Below are positions 54,535 through 64,000 of a DNA stretch of 64,000 nt, one piece after another (the stretch's first letter is position 1; the number at the start of each line of letters is the position of its first letter). Made by a program: the position numbers and the translations under genes. The notes below the pieces were generated by a model. That model worked only from the letters and a program-made list of their open reading frames with translations, searched no databases and had not been told where the DNA came from. Origin of the DNA: Aquipluma nitroreducens (lineage in GTDB: Bacteria > Bacteroidota > Bacteroidia > Bacteroidales > Prolixibacteraceae); assembly GCF_009689585.1 (NCBI RefSeq), contig NZ_AP018694.1, forward strand, positions 2,991,001-3,055,000. Reading direction: 5' to 3'.

Positions 54535-56500
54535 ATGAAGATTATCCATAGAATAGATGACTTTTTGTTTACAATCTTTCCAAACCTAATGGGGGGGGGG
54601 TAAAATACAGATAGTCAACGAGTTAGAAAATTACTATACTTATGGCCCATTTAAACCTAAAATTACTGTTGAAGGTGAATGGGTTACAATCGAAATTGAC
54701 AATCCAACCATACTTTCACAGGAAGCCGATTACCGCAAAACGGTTGCCCTTTGCGAAAAAGGAAAATACTCCGAAGCCAGTCAAATACTCAAAACCTTAA
54801 TTGATAAAAACCCAACCAATTCGGAATACCACCGGATCATGGGTCAAATACGTTCTGATGAAGGTGATCAGGACGAAGCGGTTGATTATTTGATTGATGC
54901 CCTACGCTGGGACTCCAAAAACGGCTGGGCATTGATGATGATGGGCAACATCCTCGCCAAATTCAAAAAAGACATACCAACAGCATTAAAATACTTTGAT
55001 CAGGCATTACTGGCCAACGTCAACGATTATATCAGCCTTACCAATGTTGCGTACCTGATGTTTCAACAAGGAAAAATGGATGAAGCCAAACGTTATTTGG
55101 ATGCCTCATTACAGATCAATCCGAAATACCCCAATACACATTTGATCTTGGGACTGATTGCAGAAAAAGAACAGGATTTGGATTCAGCTTTCAACTATTC
55201 TCTGCAAACCGTTCGTTTGTGTCCAAAAAAAGATGAGTTGTATCAAAATGCGGTTAAACAGACATTTGAATTGGCCAAACAGATCCTGAAGACCGGCAAA
55301 GGTCAAAAGATGGTGGATCAATTCAGGCATAAACTCGAATACGAAGGCGACACCGGAATTGAAATGATTGAAGATGCAGACATAAAGACTGCCGCCAAAT
55401 TTGAACTGGCTGAAAACTTTAACAGGGCGAAACATACGGTTCGTTACAAACCAAACTACGCAGGTGTGGAACATTTAATTCTGCACGAATTGAGCCACCT
55501 GAAACTGATTATTGATGCCCGCAACGAAGGGATTAACCAACTATTTATTTCTACACAATCACAGAAAACAGAATTTCTGAGTAACTATTCCGGACATGCC
55601 ACCAGCTTGATTAAAAAAGGGTTTCCGGAAAAAACCGTCAATGAATTTTTACTTATGCTGTTCGAAGGACTTAACCTTCAGGTTTACAATACACCCATAG
55701 ATTTATTTATTGAAAATACCATCTATCACGAATATCCCGAATTCCGACCTTGGCAGTTTCTCTCGCTGTATTCACTTATCGAACAGGGAATTGCGGCTGT
55801 TACCAACAAACGGATTATTGAGTTGGCACCTAAAGATATTTTGTCGAAAAGCAAGATTTACAACTTGATAAATGCGATGCAATACCGTGATTTGTTTGGT
55901 GTTGATCTGATTATACTGTTTAATGCGACACCGCTTGAATTGAAACAGGCACAAACCTTTTACAACGAATATTTGGAGTACCGAGACGATAAAAAACCGG
56001 GAGAAGAATATGAAATGTTGTTGCATTGGTCTGAAGATTTGAAAGTGGATCGATACTCCGAACTGGTGGGTGAGATTCAGTACCGGAAACGAAGCGACAT
56101 CAATTCTTTCATCAATTCACTCGAAAAAGATCCGCTTGGATTGGATGAACGTGACCCTGTGAAAGAACGTGAACAGCGACGTTTCCAACAATCGCAGGAG
56201 AAGGAAGGTGCGAATATGGCCGTGGTTATGCATATGGTTTCGGCTCTTCAATACTTCCAAAACTTACCCAAAGAGACCATTAAGAAGATAGCCTTCGACA
56301 TTGCTATGCAAGGCACACAGGGTTTCAGTACCGAAAAAAGTGGTTACACGGTCCCGTCTATTCCTGACAAAGAATTTACAGGCTACCAGATTTTAGCTTG
56401 GTATTACGTGAGTTGGGCTATTTCAGCACCCCTTCAACTCGCTGAATTGGGACTGCCCTATGAAAAAGAGTTTGAACTGGCGAAGAAAATGAGGGAATAA
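54535..56500 (+). pseudogene. TPR protein with HExxH motif, frame broken by a G10 tract
   Basis: A natural start at 54535 reads MKIIHRIDDFLFTIFPNL and runs into ATG plus G10, ending in TAA directly after. The next frame continues without stop from the G tract to 56500. With G9 (or G12) the product is 655 residues: TPR units at about 75-200 (EYHRIMGQIRSDEGDQDEAV; ALKYFDQALLANVNDYISLT), then H317-E-L-S-H321 in ILHELSHLKLII, a zinc-peptidase-like motif, and a helical C-terminus. If unshifted, translation could only start at 54839, losing about 100 residues. It has its own terminator and precedes brxA. No known BREX gene matches it; phase-variable accessory gene is my inference. Confidence 0.82.
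54591..54600 (+). other. G10 tract, candidate contingency locus
   Basis: Ten G between well-formed coding sequence in two different frames. Loss of one G, or gain of two, restores the full reading frame of the TPR/HExxH gene. Confidence 0.85.
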
Positions 56501-56544
56501 TCTTCGACAAAAAATTACCATACCGTACTTCCAGGACTGATCTG

Positions 56545-56594
56545 AAAATTGGCGAAGAATGATAATCTGTATTTATCATTCTTCGCCAATTTTT
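56545..56594 (+). terminator. Strong terminator between the TPR gene and brxA
   Basis: AAAATTGGCGAAGAATGATAA pairs almost perfectly with the sequence at 56573-56594 and is followed by T-rich DNA. It makes the TPR gene and the BREX genes separate transcription units. Confidence 0.92.
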
Positions 56595-56598
56595 ATTC

Positions 56599-56628
56599 TT
56601 GACTTAACTATAAAACATTCTATATTTG
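56599..56628 (+). promoter_or_regulatory. Bacteroidota-type promoter of the BREX operon
   Basis: TTG at 56599-56601 and TATATTTG at 56621-56628 are separated by 19 bp and lie about 120 bp before the brxA start, right after the terminator. Confidence 0.75.
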
Positions 56629-56747
56629 TGTATATCAAACAAAAAAGAGAATTATTCATGGAAAGTAAATTTGAATGAATAAATATCAGACAGAGTTTAA
56701 TTTACTCTCCCCATCTAAATAACAACAAACCAACCCGTTCACCTTTA

Positions 56748-57548
56748 ATGACTATACAACCCTACAATAGTGACCTCAATTTTGTCGGAAGTATTCCGAA
56801 CTACGATTTGCTTTTTCTTGCTTTAAGTAAAATTAACCTGGGTGATCGTATCAAGGAAATAGAAGAGATTCTGGTAACACGAAATTTATTCGACTTCAGA
56901 ACCGAAGAAGCCAGAGGACGCTTCTTCCGAATGATAAAATCTACCATATTCAATACCTATTCTGAAGAACAAAGCGAATTGCTTGCTTCAATATTTGACG
57001 AGAATTGCAATTTTCAAAACAAAAATATCGTTCTTTTCTGGCAATTATGCTTATCTAACCGTTTGTTCCGTGAGATTTCTGTAAATGTTTATTTGAAAAA
57101 TTATTACGCTGGTCGATCACATCTAAGTGCCCGTGATGTGGAGGATTACATTATGCATCTGAAAGAAACAGATCCGACAATTAAAGAATGGTCCATTAAG
57201 ACGATTATACCGGTAGCATCAAAATACTTGACCATCCTTAAGAAACTGAATCTGCTGGATGGTGCAGCAAAAAAACAAATTCTACCAGTTACTATTGACA
57301 ATAACACCATGGTGTTGTTTGTTTATTTGATTAAATCGATTAATCCGGATAATTTTAACTTCCTTAATTCGGAATATTTTCAATTGTCATTGATGAGTAG
57401 GGATACCTTTTTAAGTTTTGCCAAAAAGGTTGGGAACATGAGTTTTTGGGATATGACATTTGATGGTACTGCATTAAAATTTACCTTAAAGCAAAAACCT
57501 AACAACATAGCCAATGCCCTATTCAACCGAACACAGACGAAAATTTAA
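56748..57548 (+). CDS. brxA: BREX protein BrxA (DUF1819)
   Basis: 266 residues of the DUF1819 family: YNSDLNFVGSIPNYDLLFLA at the front, then the NusB-like helical core and the C-terminal winged-helix region (TLKQKPNNIANALF). BrxA is a small DNA-binding protein encoded first in type 1 BREX loci. Its end overlaps brxB by 35 bp, which implies translational coupling. Confidence 0.93.
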   Translation: MTIQPYNSDLNFVGSIPNYDLLFLALSKINLGDRIKEIEEILVTRNLFDFRTEEARGRFFRMIKSTIFNTYSEEQSELLASIFDENCNFQNKNIVLFWQLCLSNRLFREISVNVYLKNYYAGRSHLSARDVEDYIMHLKETDPTIKEWSIKTIIPVASKYLTILKKLNLLDGAAKKQILPVTIDNNTMVLFVYLIKSINPDNFNFLNSEYFQLSLMSRDTFLSFAKKVGNMSFWDMTFDGTALKFTLKQKPNNIANALFNRTQTKI

Positions 57549-58071
57549 TGACCTCATAGCTCAACTGAGTGCTGAGAACAGGCATAAAATCAAATCAAAA
57601 GCCAATGGTGGAAATACGATACTGTTTGTGTATCCTCCGGAGGATGAAGAAAAGTATCTCGATGAAGCTTTGATCTTACTGGAAGATGCTTCATTCATTG
57701 ATCTCAATCAATTACTCATCACTTACATCGATCAGATTGGACTTAATGATTTCAAAGAGTTCTATGAAGCTTATGAAACAAACAGGTCAGAGGTATTTAA
57801 AAAAAATAGGATTGATGAAAGAGAAGATTTATTCGATATGATCATTGCGGAAATCGGAAAGGCATACCTTGCCAATCAGATTCCTGTATTAATCCATACG
57901 GGTGCGCTTTATGGAACTGGCATCGAGAACGATAACATTATGGCAGACCCGATAATCATCAGACATAAAATACCTTTGGTTGTTTTTTATCCTGCCACCC
58001 ACAAAAATGGCAACCTCTTTTTCTTAAATGTAAAACCAGCTTCAAAATACCGTTGCAATTTAATCGACTAA
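57514..58071 (+). CDS. brxB: BREX protein BrxB (DUF1788)
   Basis: 185 residues of the DUF1788 family: ILFVYPPEDEEKYLDEALIL near the front and the C-terminal IRHKIPLVVFYPATHKNGNL, which is the family hallmark. The start at 57514 lies within brxA; no later Met gives a better N-terminus. BrxB is required for BREX defence, but its biochemical role is unknown. Confidence 0.93.
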   Translation: MPYSTEHRRKFNDLIAQLSAENRHKIKSKANGGNTILFVYPPEDEEKYLDEALILLEDASFIDLNQLLITYIDQIGLNDFKEFYEAYETNRSEVFKKNRIDEREDLFDMIIAEIGKAYLANQIPVLIHTGALYGTGIENDNIMADPIIIRHKIPLVVFYPATHKNGNLFFLNVKPASKYRCNLID

Positions 58072-58073
58072 CT

Positions 58074-61000
58074 ATGACACTGATTAAAGATATATTGACC
58101 CTCGATATCAACGAGGATATTAAAAATGTAATCGACCTTGAAGACCAATCGGAAAACGAAATTCAGTCGGAAATTGAGTCTTACATCCTGACCGATAACC
58201 TGGGGAAACACCTTTCATCATTCATCAATCAGTATAATTCCAACATCAAGGAAACCGGAGTTTGGATATCAGGATTCTATGGATCAGGAAAATCTTACTT
58301 TGGAAAGATGATGGGTTATTTGCTTTCCGATCAGTTAATAAACGGCACATCTGCACGTGAACGGTTTATTTTGCGACTGAGCGGACTGAAAGATCACAAC
58401 TTCCTTGAAAATCAGATTCGCAGCTTAGATGCCCATAAAACAAAAGTAATTTTCCTCGACATCGCCAAACAGGACACCACAAACGGGCTGTGCTATACCT
58501 TATTTAAGAATTTCCTGAGTACGCTGGGTTTCCTTCCCAATGTGTACGGATATATGGAGTACCTGATGTGGCTAGATGATGAACATGAGGAATTTAAACA
58601 AAAAGTTCTTGAATATTCAGGCAAGGATTGGCAAACGATCATGAAAAATGCCATGAAAGTTCCTACTGCTGTAAAACGGGTCTTGACTGGTTATAAGTTT
58701 TCGGAAGATGAATACAAAGAAACGATAGACCATCTGAACAATACCATCAGACAATTCTCTGCTACCGATTTTCGCAATGAACTGGAAAAATACATTGCCA
58801 AAGTTAGCGACGAAAAATTGGTTTTCATTTTTGATGAAGCCAGTGAAGCCCTGGCTCAAAAGAAATTTGACCTGATGGAGTTGGAAGGTTTAAGCGAATC
58901 TCTTTCAAATTCTTCATTGGCCAGTAAAGTTTGGACCCTGGCTATTGCACAGGAAAAGCTGGATGATGTGATCAATAATTCAAATGTCAATAAAAGCCTG
59001 CTAACCAAAGTGACCGATCGTTTTAAAACAAAGCTTCACCTTGAATCAACCGAAGTGGATAAAATTATCCGGTTTAGGTTATTGCAAAAAAAGGATGACG
59101 CTTTTGAAAATCTGAAAATACATTATGCCAAAAGTGAAGGTCAATTGGCTGATGCAAGCAACCTGAAAGCAAGTTTTCAAACTCGTGTTGAATCTGCTGA
59201 AGAATTTGCAACCTATTACCCATTTCACAAATATCAGTTCAGGTTATTGCAAAATTTCCTATTTAGCTCAAAAGCCTTGTCTTCAACACAGGTTGCAGCA
59301 AGGGGGATGATCATTACAACATTTGATATCATTCGGAAACAATTGGCTGATGTTCCTTTGCATCAGTTTGCAACTTCTTCCGATGTTTGCCGGCAAGCCC
59401 AGACTGCCCCTCCGTCCGAATTGGTGAATCGCTATGACAATGCTGATGCAATACTTGGAACATCTGCACTGGAAGGCCGGAAAATTCTTGAAGTAATTCA
59501 CTTTCTAACAGAATCGGACCTGGTTAAAGCTTCCACCGAAAATATTACGAAAACATACATTCGCGACCTGAATGACTATTACAAGATTAAGCCGTTGATG
59601 GATGATGCGCTTCAAACTTTAGTCGAAGCGAAGATTCTTTTACTCACTAATGGTGAATATAAAATTACCTCCGATCTGGAGGGAAAACTATTGGATGAAA
59701 TGAAAGATTTCCCGGTAGAACTCTTCAATAAGAAACGTGATTTCATTGATTTTTTAAAGAAGTTCCAACCATTAAGGTCATTAGGTACGGTAACTGATGG
59801 TACCAATGCGTATAGTTTTAATATTTCAACTGATCAGGATGATGAAATTGTTGCTTCATCCAATAAAAAGTTAAAGTTAGCGGTTACCGGGCTTTTCAAT
59901 ATCAACGATGAATATCGCGATTATGTGGAGCGCATCAAACTCGAAAACCAATCCAACAAAGAAACCATCATTCTGATTCCGGACAATAAGGATTACAACC
60001 GGATTGACACCTTGCTTACTGATGTAAAGCGGTTTAAATTCATGGATGAAAAATACGCTAATGATGTTGATTCCAACATTCGGCAAATCGTCAAGGATTT
60101 TAATCTGATACGCGAAGAAAAGGAAAAGGAATTAACCACATTAATCCATAAAGCTTATCTCAACGGCTCGTGTATTTATTTGTTTGACGAGAACCTGCTG
60201 AACGAAGATGCTTTCAGAAGTACCATTACAGAACTGCAAAAAAAACTGATTCGAAATGTTTATACCAAACGCCTTTCTGAACAATTATCCGAATCAATTG
60301 CCCCTAAAGTAATTGCAGAAACACAAAACGAAAAACTGCACAAATATTTCAGCGGCAATGACTATAAGTTTTTTGATGCCACCGGCAATTTTATTGGCGA
60401 CCATCTGAAAGTAGTTGAAGAAGTTACCTCCAGAATTAAATCAACTTTTGCCGACGGGAAAACGCTTGAATCAGAATTATTACTTCCACCAACCGGGTAT
60501 AGTTATGGCACGGTAGCAACCACTTTGGCAGTACTTTTCAGGGCTGGCAAACTGGTGGCTAAATACAATGGGCAGGACCTTTTTTCATACAAAGACAAAC
60601 AGGTTGCCGATATTTTTGCAACTTCCAAAAATTTCCAAAAGGCCTCATTCAAGTCCATTTCCAAATCACTTTCAGCAGCTCAGAAAAATGAGATGGTCCA
60701 GATTCTGCACGACCTTCAATACAAAGCCAAAACAAATGAACAGGTTGATTGGAATACCAATGATTTTGAATTGGTAAAGGCAACCGGAAAGCTGGCTGAA
60801 CATTACCTTTCAATCATTAAATATTCGATACAGAAAGTAGAACACTACCAGAAGTTTTTCCCTGGAATTGAAGACGATAAAGCAACTTTAACGCTATTTA
60901 CTTCATTGCTGACCGAAAATAATTACATCGAAAAGGCTGAATATTTTATTCAGGAAGCAATTGCATTTAAGGCAACTGTAAAGAGTATCGAAAAAACGGA

Positions 61001-61709
61001 AAAGTTCATCGAAAAAAACTTACCGAAAGCTCACGGATTAAGGCGATTTGTTGACCAACTCACCATCGAACTGAATAAATCGGGAGAGCTGAAAGACACT
61101 CTAAAAAGTCAAATTGATCAATTCAACCTGGCCTATAATGACAATCTGCGTGACCGTTTTTCAGAGATTATGGATATTGCCCAGAATATTCGGGACAATT
61201 ACTTTAACCTGATGACCAAAGCCAATGAACTTATGGCTCAGAAATACACACCAATCAAAACTCAGGCTGAAGAATTGCTGAAGACAATTGGCAAGTTTCC
61301 GGAAGAACCAAATAAAAAGAACATCATCGACACGAAAGCAATCATCAGTTATTCACAGCAACGGATTTTTCCATCGGTTTCGCTCGAATTTCATATTGCC
61401 TGCAAAAACAGCAATTTTTCGCTTTCCGAGATTCGAAATTACATCGAATTGGCTTCCAATCAGGAAACTAAAGTCTTCATGATTCAAAATAATATCGTTG
61501 AGCAAATTCCCGAATTGCCAAAATACCCAACCAAAGAAGATCCGAAACAAGAGGCTCAGGAACCGACTCCAAAACCACCCCGAAAAGTGAAGTTATCCAT
61601 TCACAATGGCAAAATGACGGTAAAAGAATACCGGAATATTCTGGCTGAACAGATTAAACAATTGAGCGGCATGGATAACAACGATGAAATTGACCTGACC
61701 ATTAATTAA
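58074..61709 (+). CDS. brxC: BREX ATPase BrxC
   Basis: About 1211 residues from the ATG at 58074 (MTLIKDILTLDINEDIKNVI), two bases after the brxB stop; an in-frame ATG at 58053 is less likely. Walker A GFYGSGKS at 67-74, Walker B VFIFDEAS with Asp254, a long helical C-terminus, and a short Pro-rich linker before a C-terminal globule (RKVKLSIHNGKM). BrxC is the large AAA-type ATPase common to all BREX loci and likely forms the core complex with PglX and PglZ. Length is normal for type 1. Confidence 0.95.
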   Translation: MTLIKDILTLDINEDIKNVIDLEDQSENEIQSEIESYILTDNLGKHLSSFINQYNSNIKETGVWISGFYGSGKSYFGKMMGYLLSDQLINGTSARERFILRLSGLKDHNFLENQIRSLDAHKTKVIFLDIAKQDTTNGLCYTLFKNFLSTLGFLPNVYGYMEYLMWLDDEHEEFKQKVLEYSGKDWQTIMKNAMKVPTAVKRVLTGYKFSEDEYKETIDHLNNTIRQFSATDFRNELEKYIAKVSDEKLVFIFDEASEALAQKKFDLMELEGLSESLSNSSLASKVWTLAIAQEKLDDVINNSNVNKSLLTKVTDRFKTKLHLESTEVDKIIRFRLLQKKDDAFENLKIHYAKSEGQLADASNLKASFQTRVESAEEFATYYPFHKYQFRLLQNFLFSSKALSSTQVAARGMIITTFDIIRKQLADVPLHQFATSSDVCRQAQTAPPSELVNRYDNADAILGTSALEGRKILEVIHFLTESDLVKASTENITKTYIRDLNDYYKIKPLMDDALQTLVEAKILLLTNGEYKITSDLEGKLLDEMKDFPVELFNKKRDFIDFLKKFQPLRSLGTVTDGTNAYSFNISTDQDDEIVASSNKKLKLAVTGLFNINDEYRDYVERIKLENQSNKETIILIPDNKDYNRIDTLLTDVKRFKFMDEKYANDVDSNIRQIVKDFNLIREEKEKELTTLIHKAYLNGSCIYLFDENLLNEDAFRSTITELQKKLIRNVYTKRLSEQLSESIAPKVIAETQNEKLHKYFSGNDYKFFDATGNFIGDHLKVVEEVTSRIKSTFADGKTLESELLLPPTGYSYGTVATTLAVLFRAGKLVAKYNGQDLFSYKDKQVADIFATSKNFQKASFKSISKSLSAAQKNEMVQILHDLQYKAKTNEQVDWNTNDFELVKATGKLAEHYLSIIKYSIQKVEHYQKFFPGIEDDKATLTLFTSLLTENNYIEKAEYFIQEAIAFKATVKSIEKTEKFIEKNLPKAHGLRRFVDQLTIELNKSGELKDTLKSQIDQFNLAYNDNLRDRFSEIMDIAQNIRDNYFNLMTKANELMAQKYTPIKTQAEELLKTIGKFPEEPNKKNIIDTKAIISYSQQRIFPSVSLEFHIACKNSNFSLSEIRNYIELASNQETKVFMIQNNIVEQIPELPKYPTKEDPKQEAQEPTPKPPRKVKLSIHNGKMTVKEYRNILAEQIKQLSGMDNNDEIDLTIN

Positions 61710-61717
61710 GAATAGCA

Positions 61718-64000
61718 ATGAAACTAACCGACCACGTAAACCACATACGCTCTTTAATTTATAAGGCATATAACAACCGTTTTGCACGGTTGGGATTGGG
61801 AGAAAAGAATGAGCAGGATATTTCGTTGATTCCCGAAGAATTACATTCGTTGCGGGATCAGTTGGATGAAATGCTCGAAAACCACATTGGTGAAACCGGC
61901 AGCTATAAGTTGGCACGTGAAAAAGCATTGGACGAACTTTCCTTTACACTCTTTAACCGGATTGCTGCCATAAAGGTGATGGAAGCACGACATTTATTTC
62001 CGGAGATAATTACCAAACGTACAGAACATGGCGACCGCTCATTTGCCCATAAAGCATGGCTGGAGCTCAATCCCAATGGCCGCAATCTGGAACTGGAAGG
62101 ACTGGAATTCTTTTTGGAACATGAGTTCGATAAACTGAGCGAAAAGATGCAGTTGTTTGGAAAGGATCATCCGTATGCCTTGATGCCTTTTACGATTGAC
62201 CTGAACGATATTATTGACGCTTTTAATGCGGTAGAACAAGATAAGGATACAGGAGCCGATACCTGGCAAAGCGATGATATTTTGGGCTGGTTGTACGAAA
62301 GCTACAACAGCCTGAAAAAGAAAGAACACAAAGACAGCGGCAAAAAAACGGAGTTCGACAAAGTATCACTGCAATCACAGGTTTACACGCCCCGTTGGGT
62401 AGTGAAGTTTTTGGTGGACAACTCATTGGGAAAGCTCTATTTGGAAATGTTCCCCAACTCGCAGATCAAAGAGAAATATGCCATTGCCAATGCACCGCAA
62501 ACCCGTGTGCGCGAAAAGAAACCGCTGCACGAAATTAAACTGATCGACCCGGCACCCGGATCCGGAAACTTCCTGCTTTATGCTTTCGACCTGTTTTACG
62601 ATTTGTACACCGACCAGATTGATAACTACGGCGCCGATTACGACGAAGAGGAAATTCCTGCCCTGATCATTGAAAACAACCTGTATGGCATTGATCTCGA
62701 CGACCGCGCAGTACAGTTGGCTCAAATGGGTTTGTTTATTAAGGCCTTAACCAGACAGCGAGGTTTTAAAATGAGGCACGTGAATGTTGTTTCGTCTGAT
62801 TTTTATTTACCCAAATATGCAGATATAAAACTCTTCTTTGAAGAAGGTGCCAACTTTGACCAGGCTCAAAAAGAGCTGATGGAGGAAGTGTGGACCGACC
62901 TGCAACAAGCTTACCGCTTTGGTTCGTTAATAAAAGTAGGTGAACGTGTGAATGAACGATTAGAGAAACTGGAAAAGAAAAATCATAAAAATGAAACACT
63001 CAACATGTTTGAAACACAAAACATTGTTGATTTTCAAATCTTTCGAAACGAATTTTTCGCCAAACTAGAACAGGCAGTTGCTCGTTATGCCCAAAGTAAA
63101 AACAACAACTTCCTGAAAACCAAAGCAAACGATGCATTAACCTTCCTGAAGATATTAGCTAATAAATATGATGTTGCCGTAGCAAACCCGCCTTATACCG
63201 ATAGTGCTGACTTTGGCCCAGAGCTTAAATCGTTTATTGACACCAATTATAAAAGTCCATGGAAGTTCAATATAAATTTGTACTCAACTTTCATTAAACG
63301 CTGCTATGATTTAACGAGTAATGACGGCAAAATGGCTTTGATCCATCCTCACACCTTCATGTTTATTAAATCATTTGAAGATGTACGCCAATTTATGATT
63401 GAAAAAACCCATATCGATATGATGGTTGATTTGGGTTTAGATCGTGTAAACTTGTTTGGCCCAGGCATACTTTTGGATGCTACTTTTTATGTCCTTTCCA
63501 AGACTAGCTCTATTGAGAAAGGTGTTTATTTTAATCTGACGACTAATCTTCAAGAAAAATTTAAAAAGGAACAATTTCTAAAAGCACTAACTGATTTTAT
63601 TGTCAATGAACCTAACAATAGAGTTTATAAATTGGACCAAACCAAACTCGGAATAATCAAATCTAGTCCATTTATCTATTGGATTTCGGATGCATTTAGG
63701 GAGAAGTTTGGATATAATTCAATTGGAGAGATTGCAAATGTTGCTCAAGGTGCATCTACTGGGAAAAATGAAAGATTTGTAAGATTCTGGTGGGAAATTA
63801 AAAGAAATGAAATTTCATTGAATTATAATGAGGATAGAAAAAGATATATTTTTTATTCTAAAGGTGGAGTATCGAATAAATGGTATGGAAATATTTGGCT
63901 TGTTATAGATTGGAATAATGATGGAGATTTAATGCTAAACTATGGGAAATGTGCATTAAGGAATAAGCAGCATTATTTTAAAGAAGGAATAACTTGCTCT
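61718..64000 (+). CDS. pglX: BREX adenine methyltransferase PglX (BrxX), N-terminal 761 residues
   Basis: Starts MKLTDHVNHIRSLIYKAYNN 8 bp after brxC. SLQSQVYTPRWVVKFLVDNS is motif X, DPAPGSGNFLLYAF (Asp277) is motif I, and ANPPYTDS (Asn490-Tyr493) is motif IV of N6-adenine methyltransferases. The target recognition part begins before the window ends (EIANVAQGASTGKNERF). PglX marks host DNA at a non-palindromic site and is needed for self/non-self discrimination. No homopolymer tract is seen in the visible part. pglZ and brxL would be expected next, beyond the window. Confidence 0.96.
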   Translation, partial: MKLTDHVNHIRSLIYKAYNNRFARLGLGEKNEQDISLIPEELHSLRDQLDEMLENHIGETGSYKLAREKALDELSFTLFNRIAAIKVMEARHLFPEIITKRTEHGDRSFAHKAWLELNPNGRNLELEGLEFFLEHEFDKLSEKMQLFGKDHPYALMPFTIDLNDIIDAFNAVEQDKDTGADTWQSDDILGWLYESYNSLKKKEHKDSGKKTEFDKVSLQSQVYTPRWVVKFLVDNSLGKLYLEMFPNSQIKEKYAIANAPQTRVREKKPLHEIKLIDPAPGSGNFLLYAFDLFYDLYTDQIDNYGADYDEEEIPALIIENNLYGIDLDDRAVQLAQMGLFIKALTRQRGFKMRHVNVVSSDFYLPKYADIKLFFEEGANFDQAQKELMEEVWTDLQQAYRFGSLIKVGERVNERLEKLEKKNHKNETLNMFETQNIVDFQIFRNEFFAKLEQAVARYAQSKNNNFLKTKANDALTFLKILANKYDVAVANPPYTDSADFGPELKSFIDTNYKSPWKFNINLYSTFIKRCYDLTSNDGKMALIHPHTFMFIKSFEDVRQFMIEKTHIDMMVDLGLDRVNLFGPGILLDATFYVLSKTSSIEKGVYFNLTTNLQEKFKKEQFLKALTDFIVNEPNNRVYKLDQTKLGIIKSSPFIYWISDAFREKFGYNSIGEIANVAQGASTGKNERFVRFWWEIKRNEISLNYNEDRKRYIFYSKGGVSNKWYGNIWLVIDWNNDGDLMLNYGKCALRNKQHYFKEGITCS

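Noticed and set aside
54839-56500. TPR gene starting at the ATG 54839
   Set aside because: The frame has clear protein-like sequence for about 80 codons upstream, including a full TPR helix pair, back to the G tract, so this ATG is internal.

Overview
The window reads as a Bacteroidota genome, most likely from a marine or anaerobic Marinilabiliales/Prolixibacteraceae-like lineage. This rests on recognisable gene families (RecX, HflX, Asd, DUF5687-type ABC permease, lamin-tail protein, GPH sugar symporter), on Bacteroidota-type promoters (TTG plus TAnnTTTG) before the tRNA and before brxA, and on dispersed intergenic hairpin repeats. The lineage is inferred; no marker gene such as rRNA is present.

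Positions 1-27 kb look like chromosome. At the left is a sugar-catabolism block on the minus strand: the N-terminal part of a GH94 cellobiose phosphorylase with its inner-membrane symporter, then two Gfo/Idh/MocA oxidoreductases and a TIM-barrel isomerase/lyase-like protein, with a divergent exported TIM-barrel protein and a sialidase-fold gene broken by one amber codon. Next come recX, a TolC-HlyD-ABC2-ABC2 exporter set without its own ATPase, a YiiX-like cysteine peptidase, an ABC ATPase/permease pair, an AAA_14/DUF4143 ATPase, a secreted lamin-tail protein, asd, hflX, a patatin and a small two-repeat exported protein.

At 27.1-34.2 kb an integrative element sits in tRNA-Ala(GGC). A 110-bp segment (tRNA promoter plus the 5' half of the tRNA) occurs at both ends, and only the right copy belongs to a complete tRNA. 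The element carries an integrase, a small excisionase-like HTH gene, an IS21 insertion and an anti-phage dCTP-deaminase-type gene. That gene is frameshifted in its deaminase domain, and its last codons are supplied by the IS21 end. Right of the tRNA, a second set of direct repeats suggests another island begins there.

About 34.3-54 kb is AT-rich accessory DNA: two tyrosine recombinases, a ParB-methyltransferase fusion, an SF2 helicase, a repeat protein, a shortened adenine-methylase-like protein, a BT4734/VirE-N-like gene, a freshly inserted IS4-type element with a 9-bp target duplication, and many small genes I do not recognise. Two copies of a 53-nt palindromic element lie before genes of this block.

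About 54.5-64 kb is a BREX type 1 locus: brxA, brxB, brxC and the start of pglX, with a promoter and an upstream terminator. Before it lies a separate TPR gene with an HExxH motif. This gene is interrupted by a G10 tract, with good coding sequence on both sides in different frames, so loss of one G would restore a 655-residue protein. A G7 tract interrupts the VirE-N-like gene in the same way, and a G9 tract lies in a decayed coding remnant at 35.3 kb. The G-tracts may be phase-variation switches, or homopolymer errors; read-level data would decide.
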